DNA of 64,000 nucleotides from JAXMBN01 sp046349875 (GTDB lineage Bacteria; Planctomycetota; Planctomycetia; Pirellulales; Pirellulaceae). Of the stretch, positions 1 to 9,161 are shown piece after piece (position 1 is the stretch's first letter; each line of letters starts with the position of its first letter). The notes under the pieces were generated by a model. It made no database searches. It worked only from the letters and a program-made list of their open reading frames with translations, and had not been told where the DNA came from. The stretch lies in the NCBI GenBank assembly GCA_046349875.1, contig JAXMBN010000024.1:1-64000 (forward strand), given 5' to 3'. Position numbers and translations under genes: made by a program.

Positions 1-641
1 AGGATCTTAGTGCTCAGATTGGAACCGAGATCGAGAGCGCTGACCCCGATGAGTCGCAAACAACATTCGATTAGTTTGGATCCAATCGTATCACTGCTAC
101 CTTCAAAAGTGCCACCCACAGCGATAACATTGCTGGTCGAGATCGAAGAACGAGATGCGCCAAGGAACCCGCTGTGTTTCGAATTGATGCGATCCAGAAG
201 TTGCATGGCCGCATCACTCGCGATACGTTCGCGATAGATAGGTATCTTTGCATCGGACCAAAAGTTGCCAATCTTCCAAAGCGCTGCAACTACGGTGTCT
301 TCGATCAAGCGAATGCACGGGATGCCAGAAAGTGCATTGTATTGGAGTGCCAGATTACGGAGGAGATCCATCGCATCGTCTACACGGTCGTGAATGAGAT
401 GCATCATCATGCATTCGACGACTTGCTGATGATTGGAGGGGATGGATGTGAATTCGGTCGAAATTTGCGGTCGTATCGACTCAATGAGAACCTTGTCAAG
501 TGCGCTTCGATCGATACGGCGATGTCCGCCTGGCGTTCGCGAAACGGGAATGTCATTGACATCGCACATCCGTTTGAAAGTAGAAACGGACACATTCAAG
601 AGGTTTGCAGCCTCTTGCACAGTGAGGAGATTCGAGTTCAT
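1..641 (-). CDS. MerR-like regulator with cobalamin-type sensory domain (partial, runs off left edge)
   Basis: The open frame starts at the ATG at 641-639 and is still open at base 1, giving 213 codons. Residues 1-50 form a MerR/excisionase winged helix with the motif TVQEAANLLNVSVSTFKR and the typical GGHRRID wing. Residues about 75-150 look like the four-helix cap of CarH/LitR/MetH-type B12 modules, and the last 45 resemble the start of a B12-binding Rossmann domain ending in LDLGSNLS. The cap motif W-x9-E-H is W-x9-E-R here, and the E/D-x-H-x-x-G signature reads SSDTIG, so both histidines are absent. CarH-family proteins are light- or B12-responsive repressors; this one probably senses something else or works apo (inference). 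It is divergent from cheA. Confidence 0.85.
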   Translation of the reverse strand, partial: MNSNLLTVQEAANLLNVSVSTFKRMCDVNDIPVSRTPGGHRRIDRSALDKVLIESIRPQISTEFTSIPSNHQQVVECMMMHLIHDRVDDAMDLLRNLALQYNALSGIPCIRLIEDTVVAALWKIGNFWSDAKIPIYRERIASDAAMQLLDRINSKHSGFLGASRSSISTSNVIAVGGTFEGSSDTIGSKLIECCLRLIGVSALDLGSNLSTKI

Positions 642-1292
642 TGAAATCTGCGATCCAGGTAGCTGTTCCGCCAAACAACTGACTTAGGGGCCAATACAGT
701 CAGGAGGCTCCATTGTCTCGTACACTGGTCCTCGCATACGCTGAAGATGAGGGCCGCTCAGCGCGCGTTCCATTCGATGCGGGACTAACTCTAAGATTCC
801 ATCCGCCCGTGCATGTTCGGCACGAATGGCTTGAGAATTGAACCTATACCAGGTAAATGGCCGTCTTTCAAAGAACGTGGATCATACCAAGGCCTATGAC
901 GAATATTCCGTCAGCCCGACGCCTGTGCCCCTCTCCGCTTGGAGGATTTGAACGATTTACCTTACTCGGGTCCCTCTATCTCCACTTTTCGATTCGCAAT
1001 GTGCCTGTCTGAAAATCGTTCAAACTGTTCAAAAGTACGCCACCGTGCGAATTTACCTTGACTGGAGTATTTGTGCATCGCATATAGCTTATGTAGTCGC
1101 TACGACTGCCTCGACAAGCCCGCATGTCGTAGATCTCTAACAATGCCCAGTGATACCACTTCCGCCCCTCAAGCAGTGTACTGTCAAAAGTAACTCTGGA
1201 ACTGGCCTTCTTCCTGGCATTTCCCACGAGCTTCGTTGATGGTTCCTGCTGCGCGGAAATTCAATTCCTGCAAGCAATTTGGAATCCTAAGA
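642..1292. other. Intergenic region between regulator and cheA
   Basis: This 651-bp stretch separates the leftward regulator from the rightward chemotaxis cluster, so it should carry both promoters. The short open frames in it have no recognisable domain and no convincing ribosome binding site. I see no tRNA, repeat or hairpin terminator. Confidence 0.5.
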
Positions 1293-4046
1293 ATGAGCCT
1301 AGATGACGCAGAGTTGCTCAATGAGTTCGTCGTTGAGTCGCAAGAGCACCTTGCAGACGTTGAATCCCAGCTGTTGACTCTCGAGTCGCAGCAGGACGGT
1401 GTGGACGTTACCTTGGTCAACAAGGTTTTCCGAGCTATTCACTCGATCAAAGGGGCCGCTGGCTTCTTGGGTCTCGAGATCCTCGAATCTCTGGCTCACC
1501 GCGAAGAAGAAGTGCTGAATGGCCTTCGCAACAATGAAATTCGTCCAACCAGTGACGTTATCAACACACTGCTCAAAGCGACCGATCGTTTGAAGAGCTT
1601 GTTGGATTCGATTGATACTTCCAACGCACAGGACGTAACCGAACACGTCGAAGCTCTCGAGCGAATTCTCAAAGGCGAGATGGGCGGCGCAGCATCCAGC
1701 AGCCCAGCTGCAAGTTCGGCTCCTGCGGTAGTAGCGCCACCTGCTGAAGTTCCACCACCTGCCAAGGCTTCGGCTGCAAGCGTTGCAACTCCCGCCGCTC
1801 CAGAGCAAGTAGAGAGCACGCCTGCTCCGGTGAGCAAGACTCCAGGCGTTAGCGGCGAAGCACTTCGAGAGTTTCTCGTTGAGAGCTACGACAATCTCGA
1901 GCAGCTTGAGCGAGATATGGTTGCGTTGGAGCGTGATCCATCGAATGAAGGCTTGCTTAACAGCATCTTCCGAAACATTCATACCATCAAGGGTACGGCT
2001 GGGTTCCTTGCTTACGGCAAGGTTGAACGATTGACCCACGCTGCAGAAAACCTATTGGGTAGCCTACGCAGTGGACAATTTGCCTTAGATGCGGAGATTT
2101 CCACGGCGTTATTTGCATCGATCGATGCTGTCCGCAAGTTCTTGAGTGCTATCGAGAAAGATGGTACCGAAGGATCCTACGTTTGCGATGATCTCATCAA
2201 ACATCTGACACAAGTTCAAGAAAGCAAAGCGGCTGGTAAGCAAGCACCCAAGCTCGCAACACCTCCCGCCACACCTGCTCCTGCTGCACCCGCTGCACAA
2301 GCACCTGTCAAAGCAAACGCGAACAATGAGAGCAAGAAGCCAGCTGCGAATGCTTCCGCTGAAGCAAATTCCAGCTCTGCGGCCGATAGCACGATTCGCG
2401 TCGATGTAGCACTTCTTGACAAGTTAATGACCCGCGTGGGTGAATTGGTTCTCGCTCGTAACCAGATTCTTCAGTTCACCAGTGCTTTGGGCGATAGTGA
2501 ATTGCTCAGCACTTCCCAGCGTTTGAACTTGATCACAACTGAACTGCAGGAAGGAGTCATGAAGACTCGCATGCAGCCGATCGGCAATGTCTGGAGCAAG
2601 TTCCCTCGATTGGTTCGCGACTTGGCCGCCATCTGCGGCAAAGAAGTTCGAATCGAGATGGAAGGTAAGGAAACAGAACTCGACAAGACGATCATCGAAG
2701 CTATCAAGGATCCTTTGACCCACCTCGTTCGCAATACGGTAGACCATGGCATTGAGAAGCCGACCGTTCGCGTTGAGAAGGGTAAGCCCATGGAAGGCTG
2801 CTTGTTCCTTCGCGCATTCCATGAAGGTGGTCAGGTCAATATTGAAATCTCGGACGACGGTGCCGGGCTTAATCTTGAACGCATCAAGGAAAAAGCGGTT
2901 GAGAAGGGGCTCATTACTCAGGAGCAAGCTAGCCGCCTGCAGGATCGAGAAGTAGGACAACTGATCTTCCTTCCTGGTTTCTCGACTGCAGAGAAGGTTT
3001 CCAATGTTTCGGGACGTGGCGTTGGTATGGACGTCGTTAAGACGAACATCGAGAAGATCGGTGGGACCGTTGATCTTCAAAGCCAACCTGGCCAAGGTAC
3101 AACGATCAAGATCAAGATTCCTCTGACCCTTGCAATCATCCCTGCATTGGTTGTTTCCAATGATGGAAATCGCTTTGCGATTCCTCAAGTTAACCTGCTC
3201 GAACTTGTCCGTCTCGAAGGAGATCAAGCTCAGGAAGGCATTGAGTGGATTCAAGGAGCTCCTGTCTATCGACTTCGCGGACGATTGCTTCCCTTGGTGT
3301 ATCTACGCCAAGTACTGAAGACCAAGCAGAAGGACGGTGAAGGCGCCGACGCGGTCAATATCGTAGTCTTGCGAGCTGATGATCGTCAGTTCGGTTTGGT
3401 TGTCGACCGAATCAATGATACGGAAGAAATCGTCGTCAAACCATTGAGCAAGCAGCTCAAGGGAGTGTCGGTGTACTCGGGCGCAACGATTATGGGCGAC
3501 GGTAAAGTTGCCTTGATTCTCGACGTGCTGGGACTCGCTCACTCTGCCAACGTTGTATCGAAGGTTCGCGATCGAGCTATCGCTGAAGCACATGCACGTT
3601 CCCGTGAATCGAAAGGGATGCAACAAACGCTTCTCATCCTCGGTACAGGAACGGCTCGCCGATTGGCACTACCAATCTCGCAAGTCGCTCGGTTGGAGAA
3701 GATCTCCAAAGCCGAAGTCGAGATGGCCGATCACCAAGAGGTCGTGCAATATCGCGGCGAGATCATGCCTCTCATCCGATTGGCTTCCGTACTTGGTCTC
3801 GAGTGCCTCGATGATCCAACGGAAGATCTGCTCAATGTTGTGGTTTACTTCGAGAATGGTCAGAGCTTCGGCTTAGTCGTCGATCGCATTCTCGACATTG
3901 TAGAAACCGTGCTTGAAGTGCATCGTCCTGGAACTCGCGATGGGTTGTTGGGATCGACAGTGATTCAAGAGCATGTTACCGACTTGGTCGATCTACCAGC
4001 GATCATTCGCCAAGTTGATATTCGTCCATCCGAATCTTTTGCATAG
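1293..4046 (+). CDS. cheA: Chemotaxis histidine kinase CheA, two Hpt and two CheW-like domains
   Basis: CheA autophosphorylates in response to receptors and passes phosphate to CheY and CheB. Start taken as the ATG giving MSLDDAELLNEF (917 aa); a 19-codon upstream extension looks spurious. Hpt 1 covers residues about 1-110 with His50 in AIHSIKGAAGF. Hpt 2 covers about 185-290 with His230 in NIHTIKGTAGF. An Ala/Pro linker leads to the dimerisation helix (about 365-430). The ATPase follows, with its N box near 477 (HLVRNTVDHGIEKP), G1 near 519 (DDGAGLN) and G2 near 574 (GRGVGMDVV). Two CheW-like domains follow (about 610-755 and 775-905). Classical CheA has one of each. cheW follows within 12 bp. 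Confidence 0.96.
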   Translation: MSLDDAELLNEFVVESQEHLADVESQLLTLESQQDGVDVTLVNKVFRAIHSIKGAAGFLGLEILESLAHREEEVLNGLRNNEIRPTSDVINTLLKATDRLKSLLDSIDTSNAQDVTEHVEALERILKGEMGGAASSSPAASSAPAVVAPPAEVPPPAKASAASVATPAAPEQVESTPAPVSKTPGVSGEALREFLVESYDNLEQLERDMVALERDPSNEGLLNSIFRNIHTIKGTAGFLAYGKVERLTHAAENLLGSLRSGQFALDAEISTALFASIDAVRKFLSAIEKDGTEGSYVCDDLIKHLTQVQESKAAGKQAPKLATPPATPAPAAPAAQAPVKANANNESKKPAANASAEANSSSAADSTIRVDVALLDKLMTRVGELVLARNQILQFTSALGDSELLSTSQRLNLITTELQEGVMKTRMQPIGNVWSKFPRLVRDLAAICGKEVRIEMEGKETELDKTIIEAIKDPLTHLVRNTVDHGIEKPTVRVEKGKPMEGCLFLRAFHEGGQVNIEISDDGAGLNLERIKEKAVEKGLITQEQASRLQDREVGQLIFLPGFSTAEKVSNVSGRGVGMDVVKTNIEKIGGTVDLQSQPGQGTTIKIKIPLTLAIIPALVVSNDGNRFAIPQVNLLELVRLEGDQAQEGIEWIQGAPVYRLRGRLLPLVYLRQVLKTKQKDGEGADAVNIVVLRADDRQFGLVVDRINDTEEIVVKPLSKQLKGVSVYSGATIMGDGKVALILDVLGLAHSANVVSKVRDRAIAEAHARSRESKGMQQTLLILGTGTARRLALPISQVARLEKISKAEVEMADHQEVVQYRGEIMPLIRLASVLGLECLDDPTEDLLNVVVYFENGQSFGLVVDRILDIVETVLEVHRPGTRDGLLGSTVIQEHVTDLVDLPAIIRQVDIRPSESFA

Positions 4047-4057
4047 AGGTGTATTCG

Positions 4058-4498
4058 ATGATTACTGCCACCCAGCTATGCACCTTCATGCTCGACAATC
4101 AAATGTTCGGTGTGGATGTGCAATCCGTACAAGAAGTTATTCGTTACCAAGAGATGACAGAAGTTCCGTTGGCGCCTGACGCTGTATGTGGACTGATCAA
4201 TCTGCGAGGTCAGATTGTGACTGCCATCGATTTGCGGAAGCGATTGGGATTGCCTGGCCGGCCTGCTGACCAGCTTCCCATGAACGTCGTCGTTCGAAGC
4301 GATGACGGAGCGATCAGCTTGCTCGTCGACCAAATTGGCGATGTGCAAGAAATCGATCAGGAGTTCTTCGAGCCCCCTCCAGAAACGCTTCAGGGTGAAT
4401 CCCGGAAGATGATTCGAGGGGCCTACAAAATGAAGGATCGGCTACTACTTATCCTCGATACGGAGCGAGCTATGAACGTTACCGCCATCGATGAATAA
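4058..4498 (+). CDS. cheW: Chemotaxis coupling protein CheW
   Basis: CheW couples chemoreceptors to the CheA kinase in cytoplasmic arrays. The 146-residue protein is a single CheW domain, with the characteristic GLINLRGQIVTAIDLRKRLG segment near residues 43-62 and the terminal strand LLLILDTERAM. The ATG at 4058 is preferred over the in-frame GTG at 4049 because AGAGGTG lies about 8 bases upstream of it. It follows cheA directly and precedes the receptor gene, so the three probably form one transcript. Confidence 0.95.
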   Translation: MITATQLCTFMLDNQMFGVDVQSVQEVIRYQEMTEVPLAPDAVCGLINLRGQIVTAIDLRKRLGLPGRPADQLPMNVVVRSDDGAISLLVDQIGDVQEIDQEFFEPPPETLQGESRKMIRGAYKMKDRLLLILDTERAMNVTAIDE

Positions 4499-4588
4499 AT
4501 AAATCGCCTACCGGATTGGGCGACTTCCGCCGAATCCCTGCTACGAAACACTGTAACCGAAACTACTGATCAAAACGAGGAAAAATCT

Positions 4589-6734
4589 ATGTCGACTGCT
4601 GTTCGCTCATCCAAGAAACCAACCACTCCAGCCAAGAACGATAAGGCAGCTTTTGCAGGCCTGAAGGGGCAGGTGGACGCACTCAATCGCTCGCAAGCTG
4701 TTATTGAGTTCAATCCAGACGGAACCATTCTCAATGCTAACCAAAACTTCTTGCAAGCTGTTGGTTATGATTTGCAAGACATCGTCGGACGCCATCACAG
4801 CATGTTCGTCGATGAGAACTATCGCAACAGCCAAGACTATCGTGACTTGTGGTCACGATTGAATCGTGGTGAGTTCGTCGCTGGCGAATTCAAGCGATTT
4901 GCTCGCGGTGGACGCGAAGTTTGGATTCAAGCTTCCTACAACCCCGTTTTCGATGAAAGCGGTAAAGTAGTGAAGGTTGTCAAGTTTGCAACCGAAATCA
5001 CCAAGCAAAAGTTGCAAAATGCTGACTACCAAGGTCAGTTGAACGCAATCAGCAAGGTACAGGCCGTGATCGAGTTCAATCTCGATGGCACGATTCTGAC
5101 CGCCAACGACAATTTCTGCAAAACGCTGGGCTACACCTTGGATGAAATCAAGGGACGCCATCACAGCATGTTTGCCGATGAAACCTATCGCAATAGCCAA
5201 GCCTATCGCGAATTCTGGGCGAAGTTGAATCGAGGCGAGTTCGACGCTGGTGAGTATCTCCGATATGGAAAGGGTGGCAAGGAAGTTTGGATTCAGGCAT
5301 CTTACAACCCCATTCTTGACATGAATGGAAAGCCATTCAAGGTTGTGAAGTACGCAACCGACATCACCGAACAGAAGAAGCAAGCTGCTGAAAATGCTCG
5401 CGTTCGATCGATGATGGATAACATGGCTGCTGCCGTGACCTATGCCGATTCGAGCTTCAAGATCACCTATGTCAACCCAGCAGCTCTCAAGTTGCTCAAA
5501 AAGGTTGAACAGTACTTGCCAGTTCGCGTCGACCAAATCGTTGGTCAATCGATCGACATTTTCCACAAGAATCCTGATCATCAACGCCGCATGTGGCCGA
5601 TCCAAGAACCTGCCATTCGTTGGCCAATTCAAGATCGGAACCGAGTACTTCGCGTTGCAAGCACTTATCTTCGATAGCGAAGGCAAGATCATCGGAACGC
5701 TCGTGACCTGGGATCTCGTGACCGAGAAGGTTCACAGCGAGCGTTTGATCAAGGAGAATGCCGAACGTGAAAAGCTTCAAGCTGAAGAACTTCGCAATAA
5801 GGTCAACCAGATTCTTTCGGTTGTCACCGCTGCTGCTGAAGGCGATTTGACCAAGCCAGTTCAGATCGTTGGTGATGATGCTATCGGCCAAATGGGACAG
5901 GGCTTGCAACGATTCTTCAGCGACCTCCGCAAGAGCATCGCTTCGATCGCCGACAATGCATCCGCTTTGGCTGGTGCATCGGAAGAATTGTCTTCGGTAA
6001 GCACCCAGATGAGCGCTAATGCTGAAGAAACTTCTTCGCAAGCCAACGTTGTTTCGGCTGCGTCCGAGCAAGTTAGCCAAAACGTTCACACGGTTGCGAC
6101 CGGTGTTGAAGAGCTGAATTCGGCCATTCGCGAAATCGCCAAGAATGCTACCGAAGCTGCCAAGGTTTCGCAACAAGCAGTGGCTGTCGCCAACAGCACC
6201 AACACCACCATCGCTAAGCTTGGTGAGAGCAGTGCTGAAATCGGCAAGGTTGTTAAGGTGATTACATCGATCGCCGAACAAACCAACCTCTTGGCTTTGA
6301 ACGCAACGATCGAAGCAGCTCGAGCTGGCGAAGCTGGCAAGGGATTCGCGGTGGTTGCAAACGAAGTTAAGGAATTGGCGAAAGAAACCGCCAAGGCTAC
6401 GGAAGACATCAGCCACAAGATCGAAACCATTCAAACCGATACTCGTGGTGCTGTTGAAGCCATCCGTCAGATCAGCGAAGTGATCAATCAGATCAACGAC
6501 ATCTCGAACACGATTGCAAGTGCTGTTGAAGAACAAACTGCAACCGCGAACGAAATGGGACGCAACGTTGCTGAAGCATCCAAGGGTTCGGGCGAAATCG
6601 CTCAGAACATCACCGCTGTGGCCTCGGCTGCTCAGAGCACGACTCAGGGTGCGAATAACACCCAACAAGCTGCCAGCGAATTGTCTCGCATGGCTGCTGA
6701 ATTGCAACAACTTGTATCGAACTTCAAGTACTAA
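4589..6734 (+). pseudogene. Soluble PAS-domain methyl-accepting chemotaxis protein, frameshifted
   Basis: A chemoreceptor split between two frames. The 5' part (4589-5677) has two near-identical PAS domains (each with GRHHSMF, LNRGEF and EVWIQASYNP) and part of a third. The 3' part continues that PAS (GTEYFALQALIFD), then a HAMP-like stretch and the signalling hairpin LALNATIEAARAGEAGKGF. Between ATG 5591 and AAC 5607 the reading slips by two bases. Adding one G to the GG and one A to the AA there gives M-W-A-D-P-K-N-L-P and a 715-residue frame, which makes two homopolymer errors likelier than real decay. There are no membrane spans, so it should be cytoplasmic. GAGGAAAA precedes the ATG. Confidence 0.9.
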
Positions 6735-6756
6735 GCCGTTGCAATGCGGAAATGGG

Positions 6757-6789
6757 GATGGGTCGCTCGTTCGAGCGACCCATCTTTTT
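6757..6789 (+). terminator. Rho-independent terminator after chemoreceptor gene
   Basis: A perfect 13-bp inverted repeat (GATGGGTCGCTCG, two-base centre, then its complement) is followed directly by TTTTT. It lies 23 bases after the receptor stop codon and before hemA, so it closes the cheA-cheW-receptor transcript. Confidence 0.93.
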
Positions 6790-6831
6790 GAATCGACACC
6801 AATTGTCATATTTACGGTTTGAGTCAAGGTT

Positions 6832-8091
6832 ATGGATAGCAAACACTTTCACCTGATCGGAACGAGCTTCCGAGTTGCCTGTGCCGAGGCGAGGAAGCAC
6901 CTCGTACTCAGCGACGAACTCGCCTGCCAGTTTCATCAACGCGTGAAGCAGGCCATTCCAGACGCCGAATTTGCCATGCTGGCCACCTGCAATCGCATCG
7001 AGTTCTATCTCTTTGCAGGACAAGCAGAGAACGTCGTCAGCGATCTCATTCAAATCATTCAAGAGTTTTGTCCAGGGTTCCGTGAACTTCTCGAGCGAGA
7101 TGCGATCTTTGTGAAGTCGCAACGCGAGGCGATGGAGCACCTATGCCAAGTGGTCTCAGGGCTTGATTCCCAAGTGCTTGGGGATACACAAATCGTTCAA
7201 CAAGTCCGCAATTCCATTCGACGAGCGCGTCAGCTGGGAACCACGGGCGCCTATTTAGAATATGCCTTCAGTCGCGCCTTGGCGTTAGGAAGCCGAGTGC
7301 GATCAGAAACCTCCATCAGTGCCGGAAGCGCAGGAATTGCATCGGCTGCAGCGGAGATCGTGTCGCAGTGGCTTGCGAATCAACGATGGAGTCGAATGCC
7401 ACGCGTATTGGTAGTTGGTCTTGGCGAGATTGGCTCGAGCTTGGCGCGACAATTAGTTGTGCGTCAATTGGGTAGTGTTACCGTTGCCAACCGCACTGAT
7501 TCCAAATCGCTCGATTTCGCATCCGAATATGAGGCCAGCCAATGTGATTGGGATCGGCTTAGCGATGCGGTCGCTGTTCATGATGTCGTTATCAGTTGCG
7601 CCTCGGTGCAACGCCCGATTATCAAATCGGATATGGTAGACCTGAAGAACAGCAAGCATCTTCCAGCAAAACAACTTTTTATCGACGCCGGTATGCCTCC
7701 GAATGTCGAGAGTGCGACGCGGTCGATCCGAGAAGTGGTCGGAATCGATTCGATTCAAGAACGTCATCAGTCGCATTTGGAAAGACGCCGTTCGGCGGTT
7801 CCAATGGTTCGAAGCAATATTGAAGAGACCATTCAAGAGTGGTCGCAGTGGATGGCGAATCGACCCTTGGAAGCCTTCCTCAAGTCGTTGTATTTGAAGA
7901 TTGATGAGTTAACCGACGTGGTTGCAAAAGAGATTGCTCAAAGCAAGGGTGTTGAGAAGCACGGAATCAAGCGACGTATACATCTCACCATGAAACAGCT
8001 TTTGCATCCCCATGTGACGAGCTTGCGAAAGCGAGCTGTACGACGAGAGCTTCAAGCGGGACAGAATGCATTAGGCGGAGGATGCAAATGA
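6832..8091 (+). CDS. hemA: Glutamyl-tRNA reductase
   Basis: It reduces glutamyl-tRNA to glutamate-1-semialdehyde, the first step of C5 tetrapyrrole synthesis. The 419-residue protein has the catalytic cysteine in MLATCNRIEFY (near residue 54), the family signature GLDSQVLGDTQIVQQV, a Rossmann NADPH site (VVGLGEIGSSLARQL) and a C-terminal dimerisation region, and is the usual length. It begins after a strong terminator, so it is probably a separate unit from the upstream che genes. Its TGA overlaps the next ATG by four bases. A haem gene inside a chemotaxis cluster is unusual. Confidence 0.95.
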   Translation: MDSKHFHLIGTSFRVACAEARKHLVLSDELACQFHQRVKQAIPDAEFAMLATCNRIEFYLFAGQAENVVSDLIQIIQEFCPGFRELLERDAIFVKSQREAMEHLCQVVSGLDSQVLGDTQIVQQVRNSIRRARQLGTTGAYLEYAFSRALALGSRVRSETSISAGSAGIASAAAEIVSQWLANQRWSRMPRVLVVGLGEIGSSLARQLVVRQLGSVTVANRTDSKSLDFASEYEASQCDWDRLSDAVAVHDVVISCASVQRPIIKSDMVDLKNSKHLPAKQLFIDAGMPPNVESATRSIREVVGIDSIQERHQSHLERRRSAVPMVRSNIEETIQEWSQWMANRPLEAFLKSLYLKIDELTDVVAKEIAQSKGVEKHGIKRRIHLTMKQLLHPHVTSLRKRAVRRELQAGQNALGGGCK

Positions 8092-8759
8092 ACACGTTGG
8101 TCTCGTTTGTGAATCCAACTACGAATAAAGAAGGCTTAGCCTGCCCTGAAAGCAGATCCATGCTCGCACGAGCCATCTATGGGAGTTTGGGCGTTACATT
8201 CCTTATCATCGCATTCGTCGGAATATTCCTACCGGGGATTCCAACAACTGGGCCCTTGTTAGTTGCTTCATTCTTTCTGGTTCGATGCAGCCCTAAGCTT
8301 GAGAAGAGGTTGGTGCAGAACCGAGTCTTCGGGAAGTACCTCGAATTTCTGGGAGGCTCAAGGAAAATGCCATGGAAAGCAAAGATTTGGGCTATGGTTT
8401 GGATGTGGACTAGCATCGGCGTCAGTACCGCCATCCTTGCCTCACGCGCCTCCCACAGCATTGCCATCGTGGCCTCCATGGTCACCGCGGGTGTAATTGG
8501 GAGCTTGGTGATTGCCATGTTCCAAGAATGGTATCGGGTGAAAGGTTGGTTCGGTTTGCGATCGAGGAGCAAACATGCGTCTCGAGACCAAGCCTCCAAT
8601 GTAATCGTTGGCGAAGATACGGTGTTGGAAGATCAATTGCTGGAAGACGTTCAAGCGATTCAAGGATGGTATTCACCAAATATTGCTCCATCTTCGGACG
8701 AGAATGCTCGTACGAGGGCGGAACGGATAAAGACATCGGAAGCTATCGGCAGTCGATAG
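8088..8759 (+). CDS. DUF454 (YbaN-like) inner-membrane protein
   Basis: A 223-residue protein with a DUF454 core: a first membrane segment (VTFLIIAFVGIFLPGIPTTG) holding the conserved LPGIPTTGPLL motif, then FFLVRCSPKLEKRL and two more hydrophobic spans. The polar C-terminal tail of about 90 residues is longer than in typical family members of about 120 residues. The start is the ATG overlapping the hemA stop, because GGAGG lies six bases upstream; the ATG six bases earlier sits on the Shine-Dalgarno itself. Function of the family is unknown. Coupling to hemA hints at a shared need but is not evidence of function. Confidence 0.85.
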   Translation: MNTLVSFVNPTTNKEGLACPESRSMLARAIYGSLGVTFLIIAFVGIFLPGIPTTGPLLVASFFLVRCSPKLEKRLVQNRVFGKYLEFLGGSRKMPWKAKIWAMVWMWTSIGVSTAILASRASHSIAIVASMVTAGVIGSLVIAMFQEWYRVKGWFGLRSRSKHASRDQASNVIVGEDTVLEDQLLEDVQAIQGWYSPNIAPSSDENARTRAERIKTSEAIGSR

Positions 8760-8788
8760 TGACTTTATTGGGAAAGGGCCATTTTTAG

Positions 8789-9157
8789 ATGAGAGCACTA
8801 GTCGTTGACGATTCACGAGCTACTCGTCGCGTTATTAGCGACATTTTGAAAGCTCTGAATTACGAAGTTACAGAAGCGGGCAATGGCCTTGAAGGCCTTG
8901 ACCGATTGAAGGAGTTCGGCATCCCAGATGTCGTTCTCGTCGATTGGAATATGCCCGAGATGAATGGCTTGGAGTTTATCAAAGCTGTTCGGAATGAGGA
9001 CCAATACGCTGACCTTCCGTTGATGATGGTTACGACCGAAACGGAAATGCAGCGGATGGCATTGGCCTTCATGGCGGGTGTAAACGAATATGTCATGAAG
9101 CCATTCGATTCCGCAATGATTCAAGAGAAGTTGGAACTTCTGGGTGTTGGAGCTTAG
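8789..9157 (+). CDS. cheY: CheY-like single-domain response regulator
   Basis: A 122-residue receiver domain with no output domain. The acidic pair is in VVDDSRATRR, the phosphoacceptor Asp in VLVDWNMPEMNG, the Thr in MMVTTE, and the conserved Lys in YVMKPFD. Phosphorylated CheY normally binds the flagellar switch. It sits 29 bases after the DUF454 gene and its end abuts cheB, so it belongs to the second che block. An adaptation-type receiver cannot be excluded, but the sequence and place fit CheY. Confidence 0.9.
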   Translation: MRALVVDDSRATRRVISDILKALNYEVTEAGNGLEGLDRLKEFGIPDVVLVDWNMPEMNGLEFIKAVRNEDQYADLPLMMVTTETEMQRMALAFMAGVNEYVMKPFDSAMIQEKLELLGVGA

Positions 9158-9161
9158 TTCG

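Noticed and set aside
976..1423. Two minus-strand frames of about 80 codons upstream of and overlapping cheA.
   Set aside because: No start signals, no domain, and one overlaps the coding start of cheA.
5496..6842. Long 448-codon minus-strand frame opposite the chemoreceptor.
   Set aside because: It lies opposite well-conserved receptor sequence, runs through the terminator and has no recognisable domain.
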